A stretch of 64,000 nt of DNA from Sphingomonas sp. Leaf33 (lineage in GTDB: Bacteria > Pseudomonadota > Alphaproteobacteria > Sphingomonadales > Sphingomonadaceae). Where the stretch lies: positions 787,497 through 851,496 of the forward strand of contig NZ_LMLB01000001.1 in NCBI RefSeq assembly GCF_001421785.1. Reading direction: 5' to 3'. The notes below the pieces were generated by a model. That model was not told the DNA's origin. It did not search any database and saw nothing but the letters and a program-made list of their open reading frames with translations. Below are positions 28,586-36,875 of this stretch, piece after piece (position 1 is the first letter of the stretch; the number at the start of each line of letters is the position of its first letter). The position numbers and the translations under genes are program-made.

Positions 28586-30307
28586 TCAGCTGGCCGCGGC
28601 CAGGGTTTCGCGAACGACCGGTCGGGTCGCGCCCAGGTCGGTTTCGACAAGCCGGCCGCCCACCACCGTGTAGAGGCGGTCGAGATCGCGCAGCATGCCG
28701 AGCTGGTGCGTGACGATCACCGTGGTGCGCCCCTCCATCAATCGCTGGAACGACTGCATCACGAGCTGGCCGTTGGCTTCATCCAGGCTGGCGGTCGCTT
28801 CGTCGAGCAGGAGGATGACCGGATCGCGGTAGAACAGGCGGGCGAGCGCGATGCGCTGCCGCTGGCCACCCGACAGCAGCACGCCATTCTCTCCCACCGC
28901 CGCGTCGAGCCCGCCGGGCAGGCGATCGACGAATTCGAGGCAATTGGCGGCGGCAGCAGCGGCAAGGAGGCGGGGCTCGTCGATATCGTGTGCGCCATAG
29001 ACGATGTTGTCGCGGATCGTGCCGGACACCAGCGTCGGCGTCTGGGGAACATATCCGATCGCCTGGCGCCACACGGTCAGATCGATTTGGGAAATGTCGA
29101 CCCCCCCGCACAGGATGCGTCCGTGCTGCGGGGCGTAGAAGCGTTCCAGCAGGGCCAGCAGGGTGGACTTGCCCGAGCCGCTGGCGCCGACGATCGCGGT
29201 GCGTGCGCCGGCGGGGATCACCAGCCGATCGACCGTCAGGACAGGATCGTCGCCGTAGCCGAAGCGCACGTCCTCCAGCACGAGGTCGCCGGCATCGGTC
29301 GAGGACCAGCGCACGGGCGTAGCGACCGCGCGCGACGGCGTGGGCGCTTGCAGCAGGTCGGCGAGCGGTTCGGCGGCACCCTGTGCCATCCGATACTGCG
29401 ATATGAACCGCGACAGGTGGATCAACGGCGCGATGATGTTGAAGATGTACAGGATGAACGCGGTCAGCGTGCCCGCCGACAGCGTGCCGGCGGCGACCCG
29501 CGCGGTTCCGTAGGTAAACAGCAGGATCAGCGCCGCCGTGATGGCCAGGCCGTTGGCGGGGCTGAGCGTCGCCTGCACCTTGGCCAGACGTCGCCCGGCG
29601 AGCTCGCCATGCGCCAGATGCGCGGCGATACGGTCGCGCTCCATCGGCTCGGCAGTGAACGCCTTGACGAGGCGGATGCCCGAAAACACGCGGGTCAGCG
29701 CCGCGCCGACGTCGGCGGTGTGGCCGTTGATCGCCTTGTTGATGGCGGCAAGGCGCATCACCATCGGCACCATCAGCACGAACGTCCCGATGACGATGGC
29801 GAAGATCATCGCCGTGAGAGGGCCGTCGAGCAGGGCGAGCACCACGACCGAGCCGACCAGCAGTAGCGATCCGGTGACCAGCCCTGAGATGCCGTTGGTC
29901 AGCAGCTGCGCGATCACCCGGGTGTCGCCGGTGATGCGGCTGACCAGCGCGCCGCTTTCCTGTCCGTCGAAGAAGGCGACCGGGCGATCGGCGACGCTTT
30001 CGAACAGGCGCCGCTGCGTGCGGTGCAGGATCGACAGGCCCGCGCGCGCCAGCATGTAGGCGGATGCCGCGCCGCACAGTGCACCGCCGACCAGGACGCA
30101 GACCAGCAGGACGAGTTGCGGACTGGTCAGCGCGGCGCCGGTACCCGTCGTGCCGAGATGGTCGATCAGGTCGCGGGTCAGTACGGGGAAGGCAAGCGTC
30201 GCGGCGACATCGAACAGCGCGACGACGATGGCGGCCAGGATCAGCAGCCGGGGCGGGTTCCCTGCGGCGATCACCCGGGCGAGTGGCGAGCGGATACGGC
30301 GGTTCAT
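28586..30307 (-). CDS. ABC exporter (fused membrane and ATPase domains)
   Basis: A 573-residue half-transporter. Six transmembrane helices fill residues 15-295 (LILAAIVVALFDVAATLAFP first), and the ATPase domain has Walker A GASGSGKST near 365, Q-loop YVPQTPTLVSGT, signature LLSGGQRQRIALARL, Walker B ILLLDEATASLD and switch His in VTHQ. There is no N-terminal C39 peptidase domain, so it does not itself cleave leader peptides. It is similar to MsbA/LmrA-type multidrug and peptide exporters. ATG 30307 is chosen because of TGGAG nine bases upstream; ATG 30322 overlaps the preceding stop and is an alternative. It is probably an exporter or immunity pump of the peptide cluster. Confidence 0.88.
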   Translation of the reverse strand: MNRRIRSPLARVIAAGNPPRLLILAAIVVALFDVAATLAFPVLTRDLIDHLGTTGTGAALTSPQLVLLVCVLVGGALCGAASAYMLARAGLSILHRTQRRLFESVADRPVAFFDGQESGALVSRITGDTRVIAQLLTNGISGLVTGSLLLVGSVVVLALLDGPLTAMIFAIVIGTFVLMVPMVMRLAAINKAINGHTADVGAALTRVFSGIRLVKAFTAEPMERDRIAAHLAHGELAGRRLAKVQATLSPANGLAITAALILLFTYGTARVAAGTLSAGTLTAFILYIFNIIAPLIHLSRFISQYRMAQGAAEPLADLLQAPTPSRAVATPVRWSSTDAGDLVLEDVRFGYGDDPVLTVDRLVIPAGARTAIVGASGSGKSTLLALLERFYAPQHGRILCGGVDISQIDLTVWRQAIGYVPQTPTLVSGTIRDNIVYGAHDIDEPRLLAAAAAANCLEFVDRLPGGLDAAVGENGVLLSGGQRQRIALARLFYRDPVILLLDEATASLDEANGQLVMQSFQRLMEGRTTVIVTHQLGMLRDLDRLYTVVGGRLVETDLGATRPVVRETLAAAS

Positions 30308-30321
30308 GACGATGATCTCCA

Positions 30322-31506
30322 TCACTGCGAGTCGCTGGCCAGGCCCGCCAGGATCGGCTGGCGCGCGGCGCGGAAGGCGGGGGCCGCGCCGCCAAGGACG
30401 CCCACGACGGCGGCGAACAGGAATGCCGCACCGATCGCTGCCGGTGTCAGCTGGAACGCGAAGCCGACATCGGCCCCGCCGGCCAGCGTCGAGCCGACGC
30501 GCCCGTCGAGGAACAGCGCGACGATCGCCACGCCCAGCGCGGCGCCGGCCAGCGCCAGCACCAGGGCTTCGGTAAACGTGGCGACGAACGTGCCGCCGGG
30601 TCCGAAGCCGATCGCGCGCAGTGTCGCGATCTCGCGGGCGCGGGCGGCGACTGAGCTGAACATCGTGTTGAGCGCGCCCGCCAGCGCACCGACGGCCATG
30701 GCGATGGCCAGGGGCCAGCCGATGCCGCGCAGCATCCGCGACAGTCCCGCCGACTGGCCGGCGAAGAAGCGATCCTCCCGTTCGATACGGACCGACAGTC
30801 GCGGATCGTTGGCGAGCGTCCCGGCAAGGCGGGTCAGCACCGCCGGATCGGCGACGGGCAGGCGCAGCGACTGGACGGCGGGCTGGTCGGGAAAGGCGGT
30901 GCGCATCGCGCCGGCATCGATCCACGCCTCTGACTCAAGCGCGCTGCCGTCGGCGCTGACGATCCCGGCGACGCGCCATTGCTGTCCACCCAGGCGAACG
31001 TTCGTGCCGACCGCAGTCGCGCCGAGCTGCACGGCGGCCGCGCGACCGAGCACCACTTCACCTTCGGCCGGCTGGGGTGGAGCGGCGCCATCCGGCAATC
31101 GGCGTTGCGGGCGCAGGGCGGTCGCAGCCGGACCGACGCCGCGCAGCACGATACTGGCCGTACTGCCATCGGTGCGGGGCACGGCCACCACGCGCACGGT
31201 TTCTGCCGACAACCGACGAAGCGGAACGCCGGCGTCGGCCAGGCGCGATTCGAGGATCTGGAGCGTTTCGGGCGTCAGCACGCCGATCTGTTCGGATCGG
31301 ACACCGCGACCGACGATCACGGCGACATCGCGCGATCCGGCGCCGGCCAGCGAGCGGGTGAACCCTTCCGCCATGGCCAGGAAGCCGAGGAGCGTCGCGA
31401 CGACCAGCGCGATGCCGACCAGGCTGGCCAGCGCCATCGGCCAGCGGGCGGGCAGGCTGGACAGGGTGATCCGGATCGCGGCGGCGGTGGAGGAGAATGC
31501 GGACAT
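30322..31506 (-). CDS. FtsX-family ABC permease (MacB-type half)
   Basis: A 394-residue membrane protein with the FtsX layout: one N-terminal helix (about 22-43), a large periplasmic MacB_PCD-like domain, and three C-terminal helices (near 277-297, 320-345, 360-385). The region GALAGALNTMFSSVAARAREIATLRAIGFGPGG contains the coupling motif (quoted from residues 278-310). It pairs with the ATPase and the other FtsX protein in a MacB-like mechanotransmission transporter, in which periplasmic substrate is moved to an outer-membrane exit rather than across the inner membrane. The stop is adjacent to the exporter start. Confidence 0.85.
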   Translation of the reverse strand: MSAFSSTAAAIRITLSSLPARWPMALASLVGIALVVATLLGFLAMAEGFTRSLAGAGSRDVAVIVGRGVRSEQIGVLTPETLQILESRLADAGVPLRRLSAETVRVVAVPRTDGSTASIVLRGVGPAATALRPQRRLPDGAAPPQPAEGEVVLGRAAAVQLGATAVGTNVRLGGQQWRVAGIVSADGSALESEAWIDAGAMRTAFPDQPAVQSLRLPVADPAVLTRLAGTLANDPRLSVRIEREDRFFAGQSAGLSRMLRGIGWPLAIAMAVGALAGALNTMFSSVAARAREIATLRAIGFGPGGTFVATFTEALVLALAGAALGVAIVALFLDGRVGSTLAGGADVGFAFQLTPAAIGAAFLFAAVVGVLGGAAPAFRAARQPILAGLASDSQ

Positions 31507-31509
31507 GGT

Positions 31510-32670
31510 TCAGCTCCTCGAGAAGGCTTCGGCCGGGCCGATGCGGGTGGCGCGCCAGGTGGGCAGCAGCGCGACGGCGATGCCGAAGATGCAGGCGATA
31601 CCGATGCCGCCGGCAAACACGCCGATCGGAAGGGCCGACGCCGACGGCGCGTTGCCGGTGATCGCCGCGGCAATCAGGGTCAGCAGTCCGGCCGACAGCG
31701 CAAGGCCGATCGCCGCGCCGACCACCGTCACCAACAGCGCCTCGCCCACCACCATCGCCGAGATGCGGCGAACATCGAAGCCGATCGCGCGCAGCACACC
31801 GAATTCGCGCCGACGCTGACGCACGATCAGGGCGATGGTATTGCCGACGATCATCAACACCGTGACGAACGCGGCCGCCACGACGACGCGGATCACCAGC
31901 GCGAAATCGACCACCTGCGACAGGAACGCGCGGGCCATCGCCGCGGCGGGCTCGGTCCGGGTTTCGGCATCGCTGTTGGCGAACCGCGCGTCGATCTGCC
32001 CGGCGATCCGGTCGTTCAGCGCAGGATCGGCAGTCCGGATCGCGAACCAGTTCACGCCGTCGGACCGCAGCGCTGCCGCTTGCGCATAATAGTCGAGATG
32101 CGCGATCGCACCGCTGATCCGTTCGTCGGCGTCGGTCGCGTGGTAGATGCCGGCGATCCGGAACGGCCAGTCGAAGCTGCCGTCGCTGCGCGGCGCGATC
32201 TCGCTGGTCACGACCACCTGGTCTCCGACCGACCAGCCCCGCTCGCGCGCGGTGACCGAATCGACGACTGCGGCGTCCCGACTGGCGAGGAAGTCGCGCC
32301 GCTGGTCGGCCGGCAGGACGATGCTGGACGGGTTCTGCGCCAGATAGGGTTCGGGATCGACCATCTGGGTCGGCACCTTCGCCGTGCGATCGCCGGTATA
32401 GCCGCCGATGATCGCTACCGCCGCGACGCTGTCGACACCCGGCACCTGCGCCAGAGTCGTGCGGTAATGGGCGGGGACGGACTGGAGCAGGCCGGCGCGG
32501 TGATGAACGATCAGATCGCGCCCGCCCGCAACTGTGTCCCCGCCCAGCAGGCGATCCATGCCGAAGAGCGTGCCGTAGAGCGCGAAGGCGGCGACGATCG
32601 CAACGAGCATCAGCGCGGTCCGCAGCTTCTGCCGGCCGAGATTGCGCCAGGCGAGCCAGGCGAATTTCAT
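31510..32670 (-). CDS. FtsX-family ABC permease (MacB-type half)
   Basis: A 386-residue permease with the same topology: N-terminal helix (about 13-35), periplasmic domain with MacB_PCD-like strands, and three C-terminal helices near 255-280, 305-330 and 345-370. The coupling motif is RQRRREFGVLRAIGFDVRR. It is distinct in sequence from the downstream FtsX protein, so the complex is probably a heterodimer. It overlaps the ATPase gene by four bases (ATGA) and is three bases from the next permease. Members of this family move lipoproteins, peptides, toxins or siderophores. Confidence 0.87.
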   Translation of the reverse strand: MKFAWLAWRNLGRQKLRTALMLVAIVAAFALYGTLFGMDRLLGGDTVAGGRDLIVHHRAGLLQSVPAHYRTTLAQVPGVDSVAAVAIIGGYTGDRTAKVPTQMVDPEPYLAQNPSSIVLPADQRRDFLASRDAAVVDSVTARERGWSVGDQVVVTSEIAPRSDGSFDWPFRIAGIYHATDADERISGAIAHLDYYAQAAALRSDGVNWFAIRTADPALNDRIAGQIDARFANSDAETRTEPAAAMARAFLSQVVDFALVIRVVVAAAFVTVLMIVGNTIALIVRQRRREFGVLRAIGFDVRRISAMVVGEALLVTVVGAAIGLALSAGLLTLIAAAITGNAPSASALPIGVFAGGIGIACIFGIAVALLPTWRATRIGPAEAFSRS

Positions 32671-33392
32671 CGCACCAGCTCCGGCCGGGTCACGAGCTGT
32701 CCCTTGTCGAGGTGCAGCACGCGGCGCGCCCGCTCGGCCGCCCGCGGATCGTGCGTGACCATAACCACGGTCTTGCCGATCACGCGGCTGATCTGGTCCA
32801 GCATGTCGAGCACTTCGTCGGCGGTTGCGCGATCGAGATCACCGGTCGGCTCGTCCGCCAGGATCAGTTCGGGGTCCGTTACCAGCGCCCGGGCGATCGC
32901 GACGCGTTGTTGCTGCCCGCCCGACAACTCGCCCGGCCGGTGCCGGCTGCGGTCCGACAGCCCGACCAGATCGAGCGCCAGCGCGGCACGGTGTCGCCTT
33001 TCCTTGGCCCCCAGCGGCGTCAGCAGGAGCGGCAGTTCCACGTTCTGCGCCGCGGTCAGATAGGGCATCAGATTGTAGAACTGGAAGACGAAGCCGACGT
33101 GCGCCGCGCGCCAGCGGGTGAGCCAGGCATCTCCCCGGTCGCGGATCGAGGCGCCCTGGAACCGGATGTCGCCGCCATCGATGGTGTCGATTCCGCCCAG
33201 CAGGTTGAGCAGGGTCGTCTTGCCCGATCCGGACGGGCCCATCACGGCGACGAACTCGCCCTCGTCGAACCGCAGGTCGAGACCGTCGAAGATCGACACC
33301 TGCTCGGACCCCTTGCGATACGTCTTCACCGCGCCGGACAGCTCGATCAGCGCAGGCAATGGCGCGGCTGTGATGTGGGTCATGTCGTTCAT
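32667..33392 (-). CDS. ABC transporter ATPase (LolD/MacB type)
   Basis: A 241-residue ATPase: Walker A GPSGSGKTT near residue 51, Q-loop FVFQFYNLMPYLTA, signature LSGGQQQRVAIARAL, Walker B LILADEPTGDLD, switch His VTHDPRAAERA. The FQFYNLMPYLTAAQNVELP region is characteristic of MacB/LolD ATPases that couple to FtsX permeases. ATG 33392 has AAAGGG upstream; the overlapping GTG at 33398 is an alternative. It is translationally linked to the adaptor gene above and the permease below. Confidence 0.93.
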   Translation of the reverse strand: MNDMTHITAAPLPALIELSGAVKTYRKGSEQVSIFDGLDLRFDEGEFVAVMGPSGSGKTTLLNLLGGIDTIDGGDIRFQGASIRDRGDAWLTRWRAAHVGFVFQFYNLMPYLTAAQNVELPLLLTPLGAKERRHRAALALDLVGLSDRSRHRPGELSGGQQQRVAIARALVTDPELILADEPTGDLDRATADEVLDMLDQISRVIGKTVVMVTHDPRAAERARRVLHLDKGQLVTRPELVR

Positions 33393-33394
33393 GG

Positions 33395-34426
33395 TCACCC
33401 TTTCGTCTGGAAAAAGACGCGTGCCGCCATTTCCGGCAGGATTCGCGCATCGGGATCGTCGATGCCGACGCGGACGCGGAAACTGGCGCGGGCCCGGTCG
33501 GCGACGGGGACGACCGCGATGATCCGGCCGGCGTAGTGACGATCGGGATAGGCCTGGAGCGTAATGCGCGCGCGCTGGCCGGCGGCGACGCGCGCGATCT
33601 GCGCCTCCGCCACATCGACCTCGACCTCCAGGCTCGACATGTCGACGATCGTACAGATGCCGGTGCGGGTGAAGCCACCGCCGGCGCTGACCGGTGAAAT
33701 CATCTCGCCCGGCTGGGCGCTCAGTCGGGTCACGACGCCGGCGAAGGGCGCGCGGATACTGAACCGGTCGAGCGAGACCGCGGCCGACCGCACGTCCGCC
33801 GCCGCTCCGGCGCGCTGCGCCTCGGCACGGCGGATGTCGGCGGTGATGGCCTGCAGGTCCGCGCGCGCCTGATCGAGATCGGCGCCGCGGGCAAAGCCGC
33901 GCGCGGCCAGCGCGGAAAACCGCGCTTCGGTGAGCGCGCGTTCGCGGTGGCGTGCGGCCAGGCCCTGAAGTTCCGCGCCCCCGGCCACCACGGCCGCCTG
34001 CGCGCGGGCGAGCCCGGCGACCATCGCGCGATCGTCCAGCCGGGCGATCAGCGCGCCGCGCGCGACATGCTGGCCTTCCTCCACGGCGATGCTCTGGATC
34101 ATGCCCGTGGCTTGCGCCGCGATGGTGGCGGCGCGGCGGGCAACGACATGGCCGGAGCCGCTGAAGCCGCGATCGACCGGCGCGGCGACGGCGGGGGCGG
34201 GTGCGGCCGGCGCGGCGGCCACGACCGGCCCCGCGCCCAGCCGCCCGCCGGTCCAGAACGCCAGCGCAGCGACTCCGACCAGCATCGCAACTGTTCCCAT
34301 ACCGCGACCACGCCCCCCGCTGCGAGGGCGCGCCGGGGCAGGCGTGCTCGCCATAGATGGCATCGGCAGCTTTCGCCCGGGCGAGAGCTTCAGTTCGCGC
34401 AGCTTGTCGGCAAGATCGGTCGGCAT
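33395..34426 (-). CDS. HlyD/MacA-type periplasmic adaptor
   Basis: A 343-residue membrane fusion protein. A cytoplasmic N-terminus, one transmembrane helix (about 45-62), then biotinyl-lipoyl half-motifs (GHVVARRAATIAAQATGMIQ with GQHVARGALIARLDD, and SIRAPFAGVVTRLSAQPGEM), a coiled-coil hairpin between them and a beta-barrel with EVEVDVAEAQIARVAAGQRARIT. It would bridge the FtsX permeases to an outer-membrane channel (TolC-like, not encoded here). The ATG at 34426 gives the domain order expected of MacA-like adaptors. It follows the second H gene by 17 bases. Confidence 0.9.
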   Translation of the reverse strand: MPTDLADKLRELKLSPGRKLPMPSMASTPAPARPRSGGRGRGMGTVAMLVGVAALAFWTGGRLGAGPVVAAAPAAPAPAVAAPVDRGFSGSGHVVARRAATIAAQATGMIQSIAVEEGQHVARGALIARLDDRAMVAGLARAQAAVVAGGAELQGLAARHRERALTEARFSALAARGFARGADLDQARADLQAITADIRRAEAQRAGAAADVRSAAVSLDRFSIRAPFAGVVTRLSAQPGEMISPVSAGGGFTRTGICTIVDMSSLEVEVDVAEAQIARVAAGQRARITLQAYPDRHYAGRIIAVVPVADRARASFRVRVGIDDPDARILPEMAARVFFQTKG

Positions 34427-34443
34427 GGCGATGTCCCCGGCGG

Positions 34444-35352
34444 TCAGGCGAGCAGCGGTTCGAGGACGGCGATGCGCTTCAGGCAATGCCCGCGAACCTG
34501 TGGATCGGCATTGGCGGCTCCGCGTCGGTGCACCTCGATCGATGCGGCCGCACTGCTCTGGACAGCGGCCAGCGCGTCGGTCGCGATGCAGCGGACGCGC
34601 CCCGACCGGTGCGACCGGCTGGTTTCCGTCAGGAAATCCTGCGCGTCGTCGCCGCCCGACACCGCCAGCATCGGGAGCAGGGCGGTCGCGCCGATCCGGT
34701 TGAGGATGCCGTCGACGCAGCCGTGGTCGGTGTCGAAGCTGTACTGGTCCATGAAATTGCCGCGCATGGAATTTTCCATGATGTTGATGCTCATCGACAT
34801 GGCATCGCCCGGCTGCTGGTCGTGGACGTCGCGAAACGCACGGTAGAGCATCACCTTGCCCTGGCTGAGCGCCGAGTGTTCGACGAACCGCAGCGCGACA
34901 GGTTCGCCGGCGAAGCCTTCGACCGCGCCATAGTCGTATTCGTAGTAGTTGCTGCGATAGCCCGGTCCCATGTAGCCGACCGTCAGGAAGTTGAAGTTGT
35001 GGTCGTGCGGGGCGTGGTAGAAGAACGCCTTGGGTCCCGACGCGCGCAGGATATGGTCGTTTTCGGACGGCCAGAAATTGGCGCGCATGAAATACCCGCG
35101 ATCCGCCTTCGTCAGCATGATCGTTTGCGGCGTGTAGTTGTTGTCGATCGAATCGAGGTTCTTGCGCTCCTTGAGTTCCTTCAGCGCAAGGTCGGCGACG
35201 AACGTGCGGTTGTTCGCCAGCTTCTTCAGCATCGGCGCTGCCTCCAGCATCGCCGCCTCGTCACGGGCATCGATCTTGATATCGTCGAGATAGGCGAGGA
35301 TGTCGCCGAGTTCGATCTGGTCGGTGTCGTCGCAGGGTCGGACGATGGGCAT
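34444..35352 (-). CDS. H1: cupin-like protein with HDH motif, repeat C-terminus
   Basis: A 302-residue protein of a family I cannot name. After a helical N-terminal part, the core has APHDHNFNFLTVGYMGPGYR (His-Asp-His near residue 115-118) followed about 50 residues later by LYRAFRDVHDQQP with another His, and MSMSINIM. The spacing resembles the two cupin motifs with a metal-binding HxH, suggesting an Fe- or other-metal oxygenase-like core. The C-terminal 80 residues look like HEAT-type helical repeats. It is a paralogue of H2 (36876-37838) and follows P1 by 24 bases. Inferred role: modification or maturation of the cluster's peptides, unproven. Confidence 0.7.
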   Translation of the reverse strand: MPIVRPCDDTDQIELGDILAYLDDIKIDARDEAAMLEAAPMLKKLANNRTFVADLALKELKERKNLDSIDNNYTPQTIMLTKADRGYFMRANFWPSENDHILRASGPKAFFYHAPHDHNFNFLTVGYMGPGYRSNYYEYDYGAVEGFAGEPVALRFVEHSALSQGKVMLYRAFRDVHDQQPGDAMSMSINIMENSMRGNFMDQYSFDTDHGCVDGILNRIGATALLPMLAVSGGDDAQDFLTETSRSHRSGRVRCIATDALAAVQSSAAASIEVHRRGAANADPQVRGHCLKRIAVLEPLLA

Positions 35353-35376
35353 CGGGATATCCCTTGGTTGGCGCGG

Positions 35377-36351
35377 TCAGGCGGCGCGGGTTTCGGCCAG
35401 GTGGGCGTTGACGAGATCCAGCGTCCTGCGGGCGCAGCGCCGGACCGATGGCTGGGGATCGGTCTCCATCAGTCGCAACAGGTCGGGGAGCGCGCGGCCC
35501 GGATCGAGCGCGACCAGTTCGCGCATCGCGTGCCAGCGGACGAAGTGCAGTTCGTGGGACAGCAGGTCGCGGATCGCGTCCCACGCGTCGGTCCGACCGC
35601 TCATGCGCAGCAACGTCGACAGCATCTGCAGCCGGCTGGGCGCCTGGCCGATCGCCTGCGTGCTGCGAATCCGCCCGGTATCGGCATCGCACACCACCGA
35701 CATCGGGGCCTCGCCGTCCGACATCTGGCTGATCAGCATCAGCACCGGGCCTGGGCTCGGCAGATATTCCAGCGTCTGGAAACTGGTCATGCGGCACACG
35801 TCGCCAGCTTGCAGCTCGATCGGCTGGCCAGGCGTCGCCGCGCGGTCGATCGCCGCCAGATCGTCGCTGTCGGTGATTGGAGAGAGCGTCCACACGCGCG
35901 CGGTCAGCGTTCCCTTCAGCACACGCACCGAATTCGGCGTGCCGGCGAACGACACCGACCGCGTGTCGCCATCGATCCGTCGCTTGGCGAGGCGCAGCAT
36001 GTGCGGATCGATCGCGACCACCAGCGAGATGAAATTGCGCGCGCGCGCCAGGGCCATCGCGCTCTGCGCACCGGTGGAATAGCCCTGGAACTTCGAGGAA
36101 TAGGTGCTGGAGGCTGCAAAGGCCCCGCGCTCGACATCCAGGATCGTCGCCACGGCCTCGAAATCCAGGGTCTGCTCGACCAGGTCGAAGACGCGGGTCG
36201 CGTCGTCGCCAAAGCCGGCGGCGGCTTTCTCCAAAGCGCCGAGACCGGAATGGTCGCGGTGGTGCGTGGCCAGTCGCTTGGCGGTGTCCACGACATTGGC
36301 GACATAGGCTTCGTCGCGAAACAGAGACACCCACTCGCTGCTATTCTTCAC
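35377..36351 (-). CDS. P1: cupin-like protein without metal motif, repeat C-terminus
   Basis: A 324-residue protein paralogous to P2 (37838-38794). The GTG start at 36351 follows GGGAGAG by five bases. The middle part has RSVSFAGTPNSVRVLKGTLTARVW and IELQAGDVCRMTSFQTLEYL, a strand-rich region that resembles a cupin barrel but without an HxH metal pair. The C-terminus contains DLLSHELHFVRWHAMRELVALDPGRALPDLLRL, HEAT-like repeats with the conserved RWHAMREL. P2 shares RWHTVREL there. I infer a non-catalytic partner of the adjacent H protein; the function is unknown. Confidence 0.7.
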   Translation of the reverse strand: MKNSSEWVSLFRDEAYVANVVDTAKRLATHHRDHSGLGALEKAAAGFGDDATRVFDLVEQTLDFEAVATILDVERGAFAASSTYSSKFQGYSTGAQSAMALARARNFISLVVAIDPHMLRLAKRRIDGDTRSVSFAGTPNSVRVLKGTLTARVWTLSPITDSDDLAAIDRAATPGQPIELQAGDVCRMTSFQTLEYLPSPGPVLMLISQMSDGEAPMSVVCDADTGRIRSTQAIGQAPSRLQMLSTLLRMSGRTDAWDAIRDLLSHELHFVRWHAMRELVALDPGRALPDLLRLMETDPQPSVRRCARRTLDLVNAHLAETRAA

Positions 36352-36402
36352 GAAATCTCTCCCTGGTACCGGTCGCGCCCGATGGATCGGGTCGTCGAGC
36401 GG

Positions 36403-36470
36403 GTGTCCGCGAACGGTGGCGGCGGATGCGTCACCGTTCGCGGACATCTGACGGCGGCCGGGGCCGCCGT
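36403..36470 (-). promoter_or_regulatory. tandem stem-loops after peptide gene B
   Basis: A perfect 15-bp stem TGTCCGCGAACGGTG (36404-36418 with 36432-36446) and an 8-bp stem ACGGCGGC/GCCGCCGT (36451-36470) lie between the stop of peptide B and P1. No T-run follows. Stem-loops in this position commonly raise precursor mRNA level relative to downstream biosynthetic genes by 3' stabilisation or partial termination; that is inferred here. Confidence 0.6.
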
Positions 36471-36474
36471 GACG

Positions 36475-36627
36475 TCACTCGGCGACGGCGTCGGCCGAGA
36501 GGCCGGCGATGATGCCGGTGACGATGCCGATGATCACGCCACCGACGCTGGTGATGCCGTCGCTCTTGTCGCAGTCGGCGAGGCCCATTTCGAGGTCGAG
36601 GGCGGGCAGGTTGCTGGAATCGAACAT
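36475..36627 (-). CDS. peptide B: 50-residue RiPP/bacteriocin-like precursor
   Basis: ATG at 36627 follows AGGAG about eight bases upstream. The N-terminal half MFDSSNLPALDLEMGLADCD closely matches that of peptide A (FDTAQLPNLDFEAGMIDCG), while the C-terminal half is unrelated: SVGGVIIGIVTGIIAGLSA, a Gly/Ile/Val-rich hydrophobic stretch ending ADAVAE. A conserved leader-like region followed by a variable core, with a Gly-Gly just before the hydrophobic part, is the usual design of ribosomally synthesised exported peptides. GC-rich codon use is like the neighbours. The final product, and any modification, are unknown. Confidence 0.65.
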   Translation of the reverse strand: MFDSSNLPALDLEMGLADCDKSDGITSVGGVIIGIVTGIIAGLSADAVAE

Positions 36628-36654
36628 GATGATGCTCCTAAATATGAGAGTGAG

Positions 36655-36798
36655 TTAAACCAGGATATCGATCGCGCTTGCGACGACTTCGTGCACGAGT
36701 GCGCGTACACCGGAATTCAGTCCTTCGACCGAACCGCAGTCGATCATGCCGGCTTCGAAGTCGAGGTTGGGCAGCTGTGCCGTATCGAACTTGGTCAT
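36655..36798 (-). CDS. peptide A: 47-residue RiPP-like precursor
   Basis: ATG at 36798 follows AAGGAG with an eight-base spacer. MTKFDTAQLPNLDFEAGMIDCG shares 12-13 of about 20 positions with the start of peptide B, so they are paralogues with a leader-like N-terminus (quoted in part: FDTAQLPNLDFEAGMIDC). The C-terminal part is VEGLNSGVRALVHEVVASAI then DILV, amphipathic and different from B. The single Cys at residue 21 is conserved in B. The gene lies between H2 and peptide B, 27 bases upstream of B. Possible modified peptide or a precursor cleaved on export; not experimentally supported. Confidence 0.65.
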   Translation of the reverse strand: MTKFDTAQLPNLDFEAGMIDCGSVEGLNSGVRALVHEVVASAIDILV

Positions 36799-36846
36799 TG
36801 CTATTCTCCTTGAGAGCGACTGTTTGCCGCAAGAGAAGTATGCTCA

Positions 36847-36869
36847 TGCTAGACTGTATATTTCTAGCA
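36847..36869 (-). promoter_or_regulatory. stem-loop between H2 and peptide A
   Basis: TGCTAGA/TCTAGCA, a 7-bp stem around a nine-base A/T-rich loop, begins seven bases past the H2 stop. The surrounding 75 bases are the most A/T-rich in the cluster, so a processing site or an internal promoter for the A-B peptide genes is possible. Confidence 0.4.
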
Positions 36870-36875
36870 AAACAT

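Noticed and set aside
28586..30925. 779-codon extended start of the ABC exporter
   Set aside because: The extra N-terminal region is the shadow of the FtsX gene; the exporter fold begins at 30307.
34357..36813. 818-codon plus-strand frame across the P1-H1 genes
   Set aside because: Shadow of the minus-strand genes; it lacks motifs and would cross peptide gene B.
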